Positions 1-8,527 of a stretch of 64,000 nucleotides of DNA are shown in pieces. Numbering within the stretch: the first letter of the stretch is position 1; every line of letters starts with the position of its first letter. Below the pieces are notes generated by a model. The model made no database searches and had not been told where the DNA came from. It saw nothing but the letters and a program-made list of their open reading frames with translations. The stretch comes from an uncultured candidate division WPS-2 bacterium. GTDB lineage: Bacteria > Vulcanimicrobiota > Vulcanimicrobiia > Vulcanimicrobiales > Vulcanimicrobiaceae. Made by a program: the position numbers and the translations under genes. The DNA is taken from assembly GCA_937927945.1 (NCBI GenBank), contig CALEYW010000043.1, positions 194,531 through 258,530 of the forward strand. Reading direction: 5' to 3'.

Positions 1-2
1 CC

Positions 3-167
3 GCACCGTCGGTCGCCGCGGTGATTCCGCACCAGCACAACTTCGCGCTACCGTTCTTCGCTTGGCTCGCCGGTTCGATTACCAGCGTCACGAGCAACGG
101 TTCACCGCCGCTTCCGGCGTGCACCGACACGCGCACCAGCGACGCCGGCGCCTGCGTCGGGAACTGA
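3..167 (+). CDS. possible 3' end of a gene entering from the left edge
   Basis: A reading frame is open from the window edge to a TGA at 165-167 and encodes 54 residues with a hydrophobic stretch (residues FALPFFAWLAG) and two late cysteines. Its composition looks more protein-like than that of the other frames here. It would overlap the 3' end of the glycosylase gene on the other strand by 66 bases. No family is recognised and the start lies outside the window. It may be chance; the claim rests on composition only. Confidence 0.25.
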   Translation, partial: APSVAAVIPHQHNFALPFFAWLAGSITSVTSNGSPPLPACTDTRTSDAGACVGN

Positions 168-1103
168 CGGCACGCCTTCGAGCACCACCTCGCCGCGCGC
201 GGCGAGCCGGCCGATCAGCAGGTGATAGTAGAGCATCCCCTGCTGCGGCACGAGCGCCGCGATCACGGATTCCGCCTCGATCGTCGGATCGCCGGAGAGC
301 GTGCGCAGCAACGCGGTCGCGCCGGAATCGTTCATCGGGAAGACGTCGAGGCGGCCGAAGCCGCGCAGGGCGATCACCGCCGCGGTCCACGGCCCGATGC
401 CCTTGTGCTCGACGAGCTCCGCCAGCAAGTCCGGCGTTTCGAGCAGCGTGAGCGTCGCCTCGTCGAGCGAACGATCTTCGATCGCGGCGGCGACGGCTTT
501 GAGCGAGGTGACCTTGTTGATCGAGAGGCCGAGATCGCGCAGTTCCAGCGGGTCGGCGTCGAGCAGCGTGGGTGCGGATGGGAACGGATAGAGCCGCCCG
601 TCGCCGATCTCGCGCGGCACACCGTAGCGTTCGATGACGCGCCGCAGGATCGCGCCTGCGGCGTGAATCGAAACCTGCTGGTAGACGACCGCATTGACGA
701 CCGCCTCCCACAGCGACGGGTAGCGCGGCGGTTTGACCCCGCGCGCGCCGTCGGCGAGATGCTTCAGCCACGGGACGTGCCGCACGCCGCGATAGAACGC
801 GCTCAGATCGACGTCGGTGCCGAGCGCCCGCTGCACGACGGCGGCCGGGTCGAGCCGATCCGCGGCCGGCCCGTCGAACCGCACGGTGACGGCGTCCGGC
901 GCATGCTGCGCGACGGAGAGCAGCGTCGGCTGCGACGGATCCCCGAGCAGACGGCGGTAGAGGGCGCCGTCGAACACGTCGACGACGTTGCTCGAGAGCC
1001 GGCGCAGCACGACCGCGCTCAAGTCGAGCCGATACGGCGTGCGGACGGGGACGACGGCCTCGCGGGCGGAACCCCGCGCGGGTGTACCTGGCGACGTACG
1101 CAC
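102..1103 (-). CDS. DNA-3-methyladenine glycosylase (AlkA/HhH-GPD family)
   Basis: The product (333 aa) is a base-excision DNA glycosylase of the HhH-GPD superfamily, which removes alkylated purines. The helix-hairpin-helix is visible as HKGIGPWTAAVIALRGFGR, followed by a loop FPMND that carries the expected catalytic aspartate. An upstream VVNAVVYQQVS helix is also typical of AlkA-type enzymes. The N-terminal 110 residues match the position of the AlkA N-terminal domain. The C-terminal 30 residues are Arg/Gly/Ala-rich and probably unstructured. The first in-frame start is a GTG at 1103, which overlaps the divergent permease start by 22 bases; no internal ATG or GTG lies close by. The family assignment is firm; the exact substrate range is not. 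Confidence 0.9.
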   Translation of the reverse strand: MRTSPGTPARGSAREAVVPVRTPYRLDLSAVVLRRLSSNVVDVFDGALYRRLLGDPSQPTLLSVAQHAPDAVTVRFDGPAADRLDPAAVVQRALGTDVDLSAFYRGVRHVPWLKHLADGARGVKPPRYPSLWEAVVNAVVYQQVSIHAAGAILRRVIERYGVPREIGDGRLYPFPSAPTLLDADPLELRDLGLSINKVTSLKAVAAAIEDRSLDEATLTLLETPDLLAELVEHKGIGPWTAAVIALRGFGRLDVFPMNDSGATALLRTLSGDPTIEAESVIAALVPQQGMLYYHLLIGRLAARGEVVLEGVPSVPDAGAGVAGARVGARRKRR

Positions 1104-1879
1104 GTTATTGGTGGATCAACCTGCTCACCATGCTGGAGTATCGGGCGAACTTCGTCATGTGGGCCTTCTTCACCATCATCTATCACGGCACCGCGATCGT
1201 CGCGCTGTGGGTGACGCTGCGCAACTTTCCTTCGATCAACGGCTGGAATTTCCGCGAGACGGCGTTCATGTACGGCTTGTGGATGCTCGGTCACTCGCTG
1301 CACAACACGCTCTTCACCGGCGTCGGCAGCGTGCCGGAGTTCGTGCGCGAAGGCCGCTTCGATCGCTTCCTCGTGCGGCCGCTCGACCCGCTCTTCCAAG
1401 CGATCACCGTTCCGCAGCAGGTGTGGCCGGACGAGCTGATCCTCGCCGTGATCTATTTCTGCGTCGCGACCGCGTTCGCCGGAGTGCGCGTCGATTGGAT
1501 CTTCGTGCTGTACGTCCCGCTCGTCGCGGTCGGCGGCGCGCTGATCGACTTCGGCATCAACCTCGCCATCGCGACCGCCTCGTTCTGGTTCACCCGCATC
1601 GACTCGCTGCGCTGGGTCTTCATGTCGCTCGAACAGGAGTTTTCGCGTTACCCGATCTCGATCTACCAGCGCGGCGTCCGCGTCGCCTTGACGTTCGTGC
1701 TGCCGTTCGCGTTCATGAACTACTTTCCGGCGACGTATCTGCTGCACAAGAGCGAGGACGGGCTGCATCTGAACCCAGCGATCGGCCTGCTGACGCCGCT
1801 GGTCGGCGCACTGTGCGTCGCCGTCGCGTACGCGTTCTGGCGCGTCGGGATCGACCGCTACCAGGGGACCGGGAGCTAG
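1082..1879 (+). CDS. ABC-2 family transporter permease
   Basis: The product (265 aa) is a membrane protein with about six hydrophobic segments, resembling the ABC-2 permeases of the PF06182 type (N-terminal LEYRANFVMW, then a loop with VREGRFDRFLVRPLDPLFQ, a hallmark of that family). Such proteins form the membrane half of export ABC transporters and need a separate ATPase. No ATPase gene is in the window, so the partner should lie elsewhere. The GTG start at 1082 gives the N-terminus expected for the family. The gene runs head-to-head with the glycosylase. Its stop lies about 30 bases before the inverted half of the RuBisCO-like gene; before the inversion the two genes would have been co-directional. 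Confidence 0.88.
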   Translation: MYLATYARYWWINLLTMLEYRANFVMWAFFTIIYHGTAIVALWVTLRNFPSINGWNFRETAFMYGLWMLGHSLHNTLFTGVGSVPEFVREGRFDRFLVRPLDPLFQAITVPQQVWPDELILAVIYFCVATAFAGVRVDWIFVLYVPLVAVGGALIDFGINLAIATASFWFTRIDSLRWVFMSLEQEFSRYPISIYQRGVRVALTFVLPFAFMNYFPATYLLHKSEDGLHLNPAIGLLTPLVGALCVAVAYAFWRVGIDRYQGTGS

Positions 1880-2545
1880 CGGCGGCCGTCCGGAAGGGTT
1901 GACGGGCCGTACTGCGCACGTTCGCGCAGCACGCGCGGGGTCCCCGAGAGGTTCGGGGCGTAGAAGACGGGTTTGCCGGTCGTCTGCGTCGCATCCGTGA
2001 CGGCGCGCTGACACGCGACGACGCGCTCGGCGAATCGCGACGACAGCTGGTCGACGATCCCGTGATCGTCCTTGATGACGTCGACGCCGGCCAGTGCGAA
2101 CGTCCGGCACATGCGGGCCAAGTCCGCCGTCGGCAACCCTTGCGGCTTCATCGCGGTGCTCGTCAACGCGCGGCCGGGTGCGTCGACGAGCGCGCGGATC
2201 CCGGCGATGCCGTGACGGGGCCCGGTGAACCGCGCGAGCAGAGCGGGCGGCATGTCGAGTCCGACGAAGCGCACGTTCTCCCATAGCGAGCAGTTGCCGA
2301 AGATCATGTTCATCAGCTGCGCCGGCTCGCCGCCGGTCGTCTCGACCGCGATCGCGACGTCGACCCGATACCGTTCCTCCGCGACCGGCGTGATGGCGGT
2401 GACCCGCGCGACGATCTCGTCGAGCACTCGCTGGTCGGTGATCGCCTCGAGCGGACACTCGACGCTCTGCTCGAGCGCCAGCGCCTGCGCGCGCTCATCG
2501 ATGCGGTCCGCCGTCGAGTCGATCAGGTAGGTCGCGGTCAGCCAG
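1876..2545 (-). pseudogene. N-terminal half of a RuBisCO-like protein, inverted
   Basis: Read leftwards from 2545, this frame encodes the N-terminal domain and first barrel strands of a form IV RuBisCO (RuBisCO-like protein): TATYLIDS, EQSVECPLE, then QLMNMIFGN, KPQGLPTADLA and the active-site segment GVDVIKDDHG. Family knowledge: the lysine of KDD is the carbamylation site of true RuBisCO; KDDH in place of KDDE and KPQ in place of KPK mark the RuBisCO-like enzymes that act as enolases or isomerases. Homology stops at about 1909, after RERAQY; the last eleven codons to the TAG at 1876 are unrelated. The missing C-terminal half lies on the other strand from 2546. No start codon remains at the 5' end. 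As assembled the gene cannot make the enzyme. Confidence 0.88.
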
Positions 2546-3019
2546 GCCCGCGACGCCGGCGTGCGCGTCGTCCTCGTCGCGCCGATGCTGATCGGGCTGC
2601 CGGCGTTCGTCGATCTGGTCGACGAGTTCCCGGAATTCGCGTACCTCGCGCATCCGTCCGCCGCCGGCGGGCGCATCGCGCCGGAGCTGCTGCTCGGACG
2701 GCTGTTCCGCTTGTTCGGTGCCGACGCGACGATCTTCACCAACTACGGCGGCCGGTTCGCGTATCCGCGTGAGGAGTGCGCGGCGCTGGCGCAGGCGGCG
2801 CGCGCGCCGTGGGGCGGCCTACGCCCGGCGCTGCCGGTCCCGGCCGGCGGGATGTCGCTCGAACGGGTCGACGAGATGCTCGATTTCTACGGTCCCGACT
2901 CGATGCTGCTGATCGGCGGGAACCTCCTCATCGCGCGCGACGCGCTCTTGGAGCGAACGCGCGAGTACGTCGCGAAAGTAGCGGGACATGGATCTGCAGC
3001 AGCCGGCGTACACGCGTAG
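2546..3019 (+). pseudogene. C-terminal half of the same RuBisCO-like protein
   Basis: From 2546 the plus strand encodes ARDAGVRVVLVAPMLIG and then the C-terminal barrel of a RuBisCO-like protein: LAHPSAAGG, LFRLFGADATIFTNYGGRF, LPVPAGGM and SMLLIGGNLL. Joined to the other half after RERAQY it would give an uninterrupted protein (RERAQY then ARDAGV) of about 365 residues, close to the family's length. A GTG at 2561 could start translation, but the product would lack the lysine of the active site. The 3' end overlaps the cupin gene by 32 bases, as expected for an operon. The relation of the two halves is read directly from the sequence; the cause of the inversion is not known. Confidence 0.88.
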
Positions 3020-3452
3020 CTTCCGTCCCGACGACGAGGCCTTCGGCTGGGACGACGTCGAGGTGCTCGCGTACAAGGACGAAGGGACGGCGCCGTTCCG
3101 CAGCATCACCCGCCAAGTGCTCTTCGAGGAAGCCGAGCATGGCTGCCAGCTCCGCTACTTCGAGGTAGCGCCTGGCGGCTACAGCACCCTCGAGCGCCAC
3201 GAACACGTCCACGCCGTGCTGATCCTACGCGGCCGCGGTACGTGCCTGATCGGCGACGAGGTCCGCGAGATCGGCGAGCACGACCTCTGCCGCGTGCCGC
3301 CGCGGACCTGGCACCAATTTCGTGCCGCGACCGACGCGCCGCTCGGCTTCCTGTGCCTGGTGCCGATCGAGCGCGACCGCCCGCAGCTGCCGACCACCGA
3401 CGAACTCGCACAACTGCGCGCGAACCCCGTGATCGCGGCGTTCTTGGGTTAG
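2988..3452 (+). CDS. cupin-domain protein, probable partner of the RuBisCO-like enzyme
   Basis: The product (154 aa) has one cupin fold: the metal-binding motif is visible as HEHVHAVLILRGRG, with two histidines and a later histidine in PPRTWHQF. In Rhodospirillum rubrum a RuBisCO-like protein isomerises methylthioribulose-1-phosphate and a neighbouring cupin then releases methanethiol, giving 1-deoxyxylulose-5-phosphate (the MTA-isoprenoid shunt). The direct overlap with the RuBisCO-like gene suggests the same role here; this is inference from context. The ATG at 2988 lies in the end of that gene. The whole 3' half is overlapped on the other strand by an extended frame of the beta-propeller gene. 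Confidence 0.82.
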   Translation: MDLQQPAYTRSFRPDDEAFGWDDVEVLAYKDEGTAPFRSITRQVLFEEAEHGCQLRYFEVAPGGYSTLERHEHVHAVLILRGRGTCLIGDEVREIGEHDLCRVPPRTWHQFRAATDAPLGFLCLVPIERDRPQLPTTDELAQLRANPVIAAFLG

Positions 3453-6400
3453 CGCACCCGTCGCTCCGACTACATCGTTCCAGCGTTGGAGCAGGCGTTC
3501 CGCGGTCGGACGCAACGTCGTCCATGCGGCGCGTTCGGTGGGCGTCGGCGCGGCATCCGCGCTTTCGATCGCGTCTTCGAGATCGCCGAGGGCCTGCGAG
3601 ACGGCGCGCAACGTGTCGAAGCGGCCAGTGGGCGCGGCGCCGTCTTGGGGATAGGCTGCCGGTGCGGCCCCAACGAGCGCATCGACCCGCGCGACGTTCG
3701 CGTTGGGCTTCTTGCGCAGCGCGCCGGACGCCGCGATTGCGGATTTGACGCGGCCGAGTTCCGCGTACACGACGTGGGCCAACGCGTATTGCGCCGCGAG
3801 ATCGGCATCGCTCGCGGTGACGCGCGGCGCACGGTGAAGGACGAGCGGCGTTTCGTAGCTTCCGCCGTCGAGTGTCATGCGGATCGTGTACCGGCCCGGC
3901 GCGGCGAAGGGTGCATCGTCGCCGCCCGCGATGCGGAAGTCCCAGGCGAAGCGATGCATCCCGGGCGCGCTCGGCGGAACCGGCGGCGGCGTTAGCCAGT
4001 AGGCGGGATAATCGACTTCGCCCGGGTCGGTCGTCTTCGGGCGCCCGACGCTCGACCATCGGCGCACCACCGCGCCGCGCGCGTCGAGGATCGCGATCGT
4101 GAGGGGGCCGCTGGCGCCCTGCGGCACGACGTAGTCGAAGATCGCGCCGTACGGCGGGTTCTCGCCGCGCGAGACTTCCGGCGGCATCGCTTCGCCTTCG
4201 TCGCCGTAGGGTCGATAGCGGATCGCGTCGCGCGGCGCAAAAAGCCGCGCTCCTCCGGATGCGTTCGCCGCGAGTTGGCGCAGCGGACCGACGTCGTCGA
4301 GGATCCAGAACGCCCGGCCGTGCGTCGCGACGACGAGATCGCCGTCGTGCACCGCGATGTCGCGAACCGATACAACCGGCATGTTCGCGCGCAGCGAGCT
4401 CCACGACGCACCGTCGTCGAACGAGATGAAGACGCCCGCCTCCGTGCCCGCGTAGAGCAGGCCGCGACGCATCGGATCCTCTCGCACCACGTTGACGTTG
4501 CCGTCGGGGAGACCCGCGACGGCAGCGCGCCAGGTGCGGCCCGCATCGTGCGTCACCGCGATCGCCGGGCGGTCGTCGTCGAGCCGATGCTTGTCGATCG
4601 CGACGTACGCCGTCGCATCGTCGAAGTGCGACGCGTCGATCGCGGCGATGTGCTGCCACGCTCCGACGCCGGGCGGCGTGACGTCACGCCACGTGCGGCC
4701 GCCGTCGGCCGTGCGATGAACGAGGCCGTCGTCGGTCCCGGCCCACAGCACGCGCGCGCTGCGCGGCGACGGCGCGAGCGCGTAGACGACGCCGCGTGAC
4801 GCCTCGCCGTCGGAGTCGTGCGCCGTGGCGGGATCGAGGGTCGGCGGAAGCGGCGGCGCCGTGCGGGTGAGGTCGCCCGAGATCGCCGTCCAATGAGCGC
4901 CGCGGTCGCGGCTGCGCCAGACACGCTGGTTCGAGACGTACAGCGCGCCGTCGCGGCCGAACGCGATCGGCATCGTCCACTCGGTGCGCCAGACCCCGGT
5001 GCGCCCAAGCAGCGGCGAGAGCGCGCGCGTCTGCGCCGTGCGCAGATCTTCCCGGCTGACGCCGTATCCGTCACGCCCGAAGATCGTCTCGCGGTCGCGC
5101 GGATCGGGCACGATCGTACCGCTCTCGCCGCCGGAGGTGATCGGGCGCCAATCGCGCTCGTCGATGCCGCGATGGGTACTGCGCGAGACGATCGTCGCCG
5201 CGCCATTGTCCTGCTGGGCGCCGTACAGGCGGTACGGGCGCGCGTCGTCGACGGCGACGTGGTAGAACTGTCCGGTCGGCTGATTGAACCACGTCGACCA
5301 CGTCTGCGCGCCGTCGAGGCTGACCGTCGCGCCTTGATCGCTGCCGAGCACCATGCGCGACGGCTCGCTGGGGTCGATCCACAACTGATGGAAATCGTCG
5401 CCGTCGGGCGAACCTTTGATCGCGGTGAACGATGCGCCGCCGTCGGTCGAGCGGTAGAGCGCCGTATCGGAGACGAACACCCGATCGGCGTTCTTGGGAT
5501 CGACGCTGACGTGGCAGAAATACCAGCCGCGCTGCCACAGGCGGGGATCCTTGCTCGCGCGTTTCCAGGTGACGCCAGCATCGTCGCTGCGGTAGAGTCC
5601 GCCGTCCTTCGCATCGACGATCGCGTAGACGCGATCCGGCATGCTCGGCGCGACGGCGAGGCCGATCTTGCCGACCCGTTCCGCCGGAAAGCCGCCGCCC
5701 TCGACGCGCGCCCACGTGACGCCGCCGTCGATCGATTTCCAAAGCGACGAACCCGCGCCGCGCGAGGGCGGATACACGCTCCACGGCGGCCGCCGCGTCT
5801 GCCACAGCGACGCGTAGACTACGCGCATCGACGGATCGGCGGCGAGATCGATCGCGCCGGTGTCGCGGTCGCGGAACAGCGTGCGCGTCCAGCTCGCTCC
5901 GCCGTCGGTCGAGCGGTACACGCCGCGCATTTCGCTCGGCCCGTAGGCGTGGCCGAGCGTCGCCACGAGCAGCGTCTTGGGATCATGCGGATCGACCAGA
6001 ATTCGGCCGATCTGGCGCGAGTCGGTCAAACCGATGCGGCTCCACGTGGCGCCCGCGTCGGCCGAGCGATACATCCCGTTGCCGTGGATGATGTCGGATC
6101 GCATGTCGGCTTCACCGCTGCCGACGTACACCGTCGCGGGATCGCTAGGGGCGACGGCGATCGCGCCGATCGACGCGACCGGCTGCCCGTCCATGATCGG
6201 CGTCCACGAACGTCCCGCGTTTGTGCTCTTCCACACGCCGCCGCCGACCGCGCCGAGATAGAACGTGCGCGGATCGCCGGCGACGCCGCTCACCGCGACG
6301 GCGCGTCCACCGCGGAACGGGCCGACATTGCGCCAGCGAAGTCCCGCATACAGCGACGGATCGACGACGCCGCCGGCACCGGCACGCGCGCCGGCGGAAG

Positions 6401-6467
6401 GCTGGATCAAGACGGCCAGCGTCACGGCGGCGACGAGCGCCGACGTCACTCGCGAGCGCACGCGCAT
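3225..6467 (-). CDS. secreted sortilin/VPS10-like beta-propeller protein
   Basis: The product (about 1080 aa) begins with a signal peptide (basic start, then LVAAVTLAVLI). It carries many BNR/Asp-box repeats of the S-x-D-x-G-x-x-W type (STNAGRSW, STDGGASW, SDDAGVTW, TADGGRTW), as in the VPS10/sortilin-like and glycosyl-hydrolase-like propeller proteins common in Acidobacteria and relatives. These proteins are exported; their ligands are mostly unknown. The ATG at 6465-6467 sits one base after the stop of the S9 peptidase gene, so both are one operon. Homology seems to end near residue 1005 (RLLQRWND). The frame then runs on for about 75 low-complexity residues antisense to the cupin gene, so the real end, or a frameshift near 3490, is uncertain. 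Confidence 0.82.
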   Translation of the reverse strand: MRVRSRVTSALVAAVTLAVLIQPSAGARAGAGGVVDPSLYAGLRWRNVGPFRGGRAVAVSGVAGDPRTFYLGAVGGGVWKSTNAGRSWTPIMDGQPVASIGAIAVAPSDPATVYVGSGEADMRSDIIHGNGMYRSADAGATWSRIGLTDSRQIGRILVDPHDPKTLLVATLGHAYGPSEMRGVYRSTDGGASWTRTLFRDRDTGAIDLAADPSMRVVYASLWQTRRPPWSVYPPSRGAGSSLWKSIDGGVTWARVEGGGFPAERVGKIGLAVAPSMPDRVYAIVDAKDGGLYRSDDAGVTWKRASKDPRLWQRGWYFCHVSVDPKNADRVFVSDTALYRSTDGGASFTAIKGSPDGDDFHQLWIDPSEPSRMVLGSDQGATVSLDGAQTWSTWFNQPTGQFYHVAVDDARPYRLYGAQQDNGAATIVSRSTHRGIDERDWRPITSGGESGTIVPDPRDRETIFGRDGYGVSREDLRTAQTRALSPLLGRTGVWRTEWTMPIAFGRDGALYVSNQRVWRSRDRGAHWTAISGDLTRTAPPLPPTLDPATAHDSDGEASRGVVYALAPSPRSARVLWAGTDDGLVHRTADGGRTWRDVTPPGVGAWQHIAAIDASHFDDATAYVAIDKHRLDDDRPAIAVTHDAGRTWRAAVAGLPDGNVNVVREDPMRRGLLYAGTEAGVFISFDDGASWSSLRANMPVVSVRDIAVHDGDLVVATHGRAFWILDDVGPLRQLAANASGGARLFAPRDAIRYRPYGDEGEAMPPEVSRGENPPYGAIFDYVVPQGASGPLTIAILDARGAVVRRWSSVGRPKTTDPGEVDYPAYWLTPPPVPPSAPGMHRFAWDFRIAGGDDAPFAAPGRYTIRMTLDGGSYETPLVLHRAPRVTASDADLAAQYALAHVVYAELGRVKSAIAASGALRKKPNANVARVDALVGAAPAAYPQDGAAPTGRFDTLRAVSQALGDLEDAIESADAAPTPTERAAWTTLRPTAERLLQRWNDVVGATGALTQERRDHGVRAQLCEFVGGRQLRAVALDRHQAQEAERRVGRGTKLVPGPRRHAAEVVLADLADLVADQARTAAA

Positions 6468-6468
6468 G

Positions 6469-8502
6469 CTACGCTTCCGCTTCGCCGGAGAGGGGGCGGA
6501 ACAGCGCGCCGGCTTCGTCCGGTTCGGCCTCCACGCCGGCCGGGCGGAGATGGCGGATGAACCAGTGCGCGATCGCGCGCAGACGCAGCACGCGGCTGCG
6601 CGGCTTGCCGCTGCGCGAGAGCTCGTGTCCGGTGTCGGCGAAGCGCACGAACTCGGTCGAGAGCCGCCCCATGCGGCGCAGGATCGTGAAGAGCTGTTCG
6701 GCTTGATCGATCGGACAGCGGAAGTCGCGTTCGCTGTGCTCGACGAGCAGCGGCGCCGCGATCGCCTGCGCCGCGCGCATCGGTGAAACCTCGAAGAGCC
6801 GCTGCCCGGCATCGTCGGCGAAGCGCGCGTTCAGCTCGCGTTCGAGAAACCAGCCAATGTCCGAGGCGCCGACCATGCTGACGAAGTCGTTGCACGCGCG
6901 CATCGACACGCCGGCCGCGAAGCGGTCGCTGTGCCCGAGCAGCCACGTCGTCATGAAGCCGCCGTACGATCCGCCCGCGGCGCCGATACGGGCCGTGTCG
7001 AACGTTCCCTGCGCCAGCGCTCCGTCGAGGATAGAGAGGACGTCGGCGGCGTCGATTCCGCCCCAGTCGCCGAGGATCGCGTCGGCGTATGCATGACCGT
7101 ACGACTGCGATCCGCGCGGGTTGCCGTACGCGACCGCGCAGCCTTGCGCGGCGAGCACCTGGAATTCCAAGAAGAAGGTCGCACCGTACGCGGCGTGCGG
7201 TCCGCCGTGCACCTCGAGCACGAGCGGCGGACGATCCTCGCGCGATGGCGCGGGCGCGATCAGCCACGCGTCGAGGACCGTTCCGTCGGCGGCGCGCGGG
7301 CGATAGCGCCGCGGCGCGACGACGATCTTCTCCGCCAGCCAGGGATTGGTCTCGGTCAGCACGCGTTCGGCGCCGTACGGTTCGACCAGCGCGAGCTCGT
7401 TGGGGACCGTCGGCGTGGAGTACGCGATCGCGATCGAGCCGTCGCTCGCGAGCGCAAAGCCGAAGATCTCACGTTCGCCGCCGCAGACGACGCGCGTTCC
7501 GCTGCCGTCGCGCGCAAACGCACGCAGCGTGGTCGCTCCCTCGTCGCAGACGGTCAGCAGGATCTCGCGATCCGCAGCCGTCCAGATCGGCACGCTCGGG
7601 TTGTGACCGCCGCGCAGATCGCTGGCGAGATGATCGCCGACCGTGCGGCCGAGTCCGGCCGAGAGGGAGCGCAGAGCGCCGCCTTCCGCGGAAATGACTA
7701 GCAGCTCTTCGTCGAAGCGGCCGCCGGCGTCGTCGCCGTTCTGGTGGCCGACGAGCGCGATCTCGCGGCCGTCGCGCGAGAATGCCGGCGTCGAGAGCGG
7801 TCCGGCCGACTGCGTGAGTTTCGTGAACGTTCCGCTCGCGACGTCCGCCACGCACAGATCCGCGACCGCGGTCGCCGTTTCGGGCGCGTCGATCCGTGCG
7901 GTGAAGGCGATGCGCGTTCCGTCGGGCGACCACGCCGGTCCGTTGACGTCGAAATCGCCCGTCGTCAACCGGCGCGCTTCGCCGCCCGCGGCATCGATGA
8001 GGTAGAGATGCTTGCGGACGCCGTCGAGGATACCCTCGGAATCGCTCTTGAACGGCAGCATGCGGATGTGACGCGCACCGCTCTTCTCGTCGCGGTAGGC
8101 GCGCGCGCTCGCCGGATCGTGCTCGGCCGTCGCCACGAAGGCGAGCTGTTTGGAGTCCGGCGACCACGCGAGCGCACCGATCTTGCCGTATCCGGTGCCG
8201 AGCGCCGTCGCCTCGCCGCCGCTCAGGGAGAGCACGAACAGACGCGCGGCATCGTCGCGATCCGCGACGAACGCGAGCGCGGAGCCGTCCGGAGCGATGC
8301 GGGGCAGCCGATCGCTCGTGCCGCGGGTGAAGGGACGATCGGTGCCGTTGCGGTCGATCCGATGGATCGCGCCGCGTGCTTCGTCGGCCTCGGCGTCTTG
8401 CCAGGTTCGCCGGTAGTACACGGCCGAGCCGTCGGGAGCGATCTGTGGGTCGGAGACGAGGACAATGCGAAGAAGGTCGCTCGGTACGAGAGGACTGGCC
8501 AT
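6469..8502 (-). CDS. S9 family peptidase (prolyl oligopeptidase/acylaminoacyl peptidase type)
   Basis: The product (677 aa) has an N-terminal seven-bladed propeller made of TolB/PD40-type repeats (SPDSKQLAF, SPDGTRIAF and similar) and a C-terminal alpha/beta-hydrolase domain. The triad is visible: Ser in GGSYGGFMTTW near residue 507, Asp in SERDFRCP and His in TGHELS. The family cleaves short peptides or removes blocked N-terminal residues. No signal peptide is apparent, so a cytoplasmic role is likely. It is the first gene of a two-gene operon with the beta-propeller protein (stop and next start one base apart). Confidence 0.92.
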   Translation of the reverse strand: MASPLVPSDLLRIVLVSDPQIAPDGSAVYYRRTWQDAEADEARGAIHRIDRNGTDRPFTRGTSDRLPRIAPDGSALAFVADRDDAARLFVLSLSGGEATALGTGYGKIGALAWSPDSKQLAFVATAEHDPASARAYRDEKSGARHIRMLPFKSDSEGILDGVRKHLYLIDAAGGEARRLTTGDFDVNGPAWSPDGTRIAFTARIDAPETATAVADLCVADVASGTFTKLTQSAGPLSTPAFSRDGREIALVGHQNGDDAGGRFDEELLVISAEGGALRSLSAGLGRTVGDHLASDLRGGHNPSVPIWTAADREILLTVCDEGATTLRAFARDGSGTRVVCGGEREIFGFALASDGSIAIAYSTPTVPNELALVEPYGAERVLTETNPWLAEKIVVAPRRYRPRAADGTVLDAWLIAPAPSREDRPPLVLEVHGGPHAAYGATFFLEFQVLAAQGCAVAYGNPRGSQSYGHAYADAILGDWGGIDAADVLSILDGALAQGTFDTARIGAAGGSYGGFMTTWLLGHSDRFAAGVSMRACNDFVSMVGASDIGWFLERELNARFADDAGQRLFEVSPMRAAQAIAAPLLVEHSERDFRCPIDQAEQLFTILRRMGRLSTEFVRFADTGHELSRSGKPRSRVLRLRAIAHWFIRHLRPAGVEAEPDEAGALFRPLSGEAEA

Positions 8503-8527
8503 CGGTGGCGAGGATTAACGGCCCACG

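Noticed and set aside
1903..2550. A phase-variable invertible promoter or gene switch
   Set aside because: The inverted repeats are only 6 bases, rejoining at them breaks the frame by one, and no invertase gene is near.
4818..6560. A 580-codon plus-strand frame
   Set aside because: It is antisense to the beta-propeller gene and has no protein motif.
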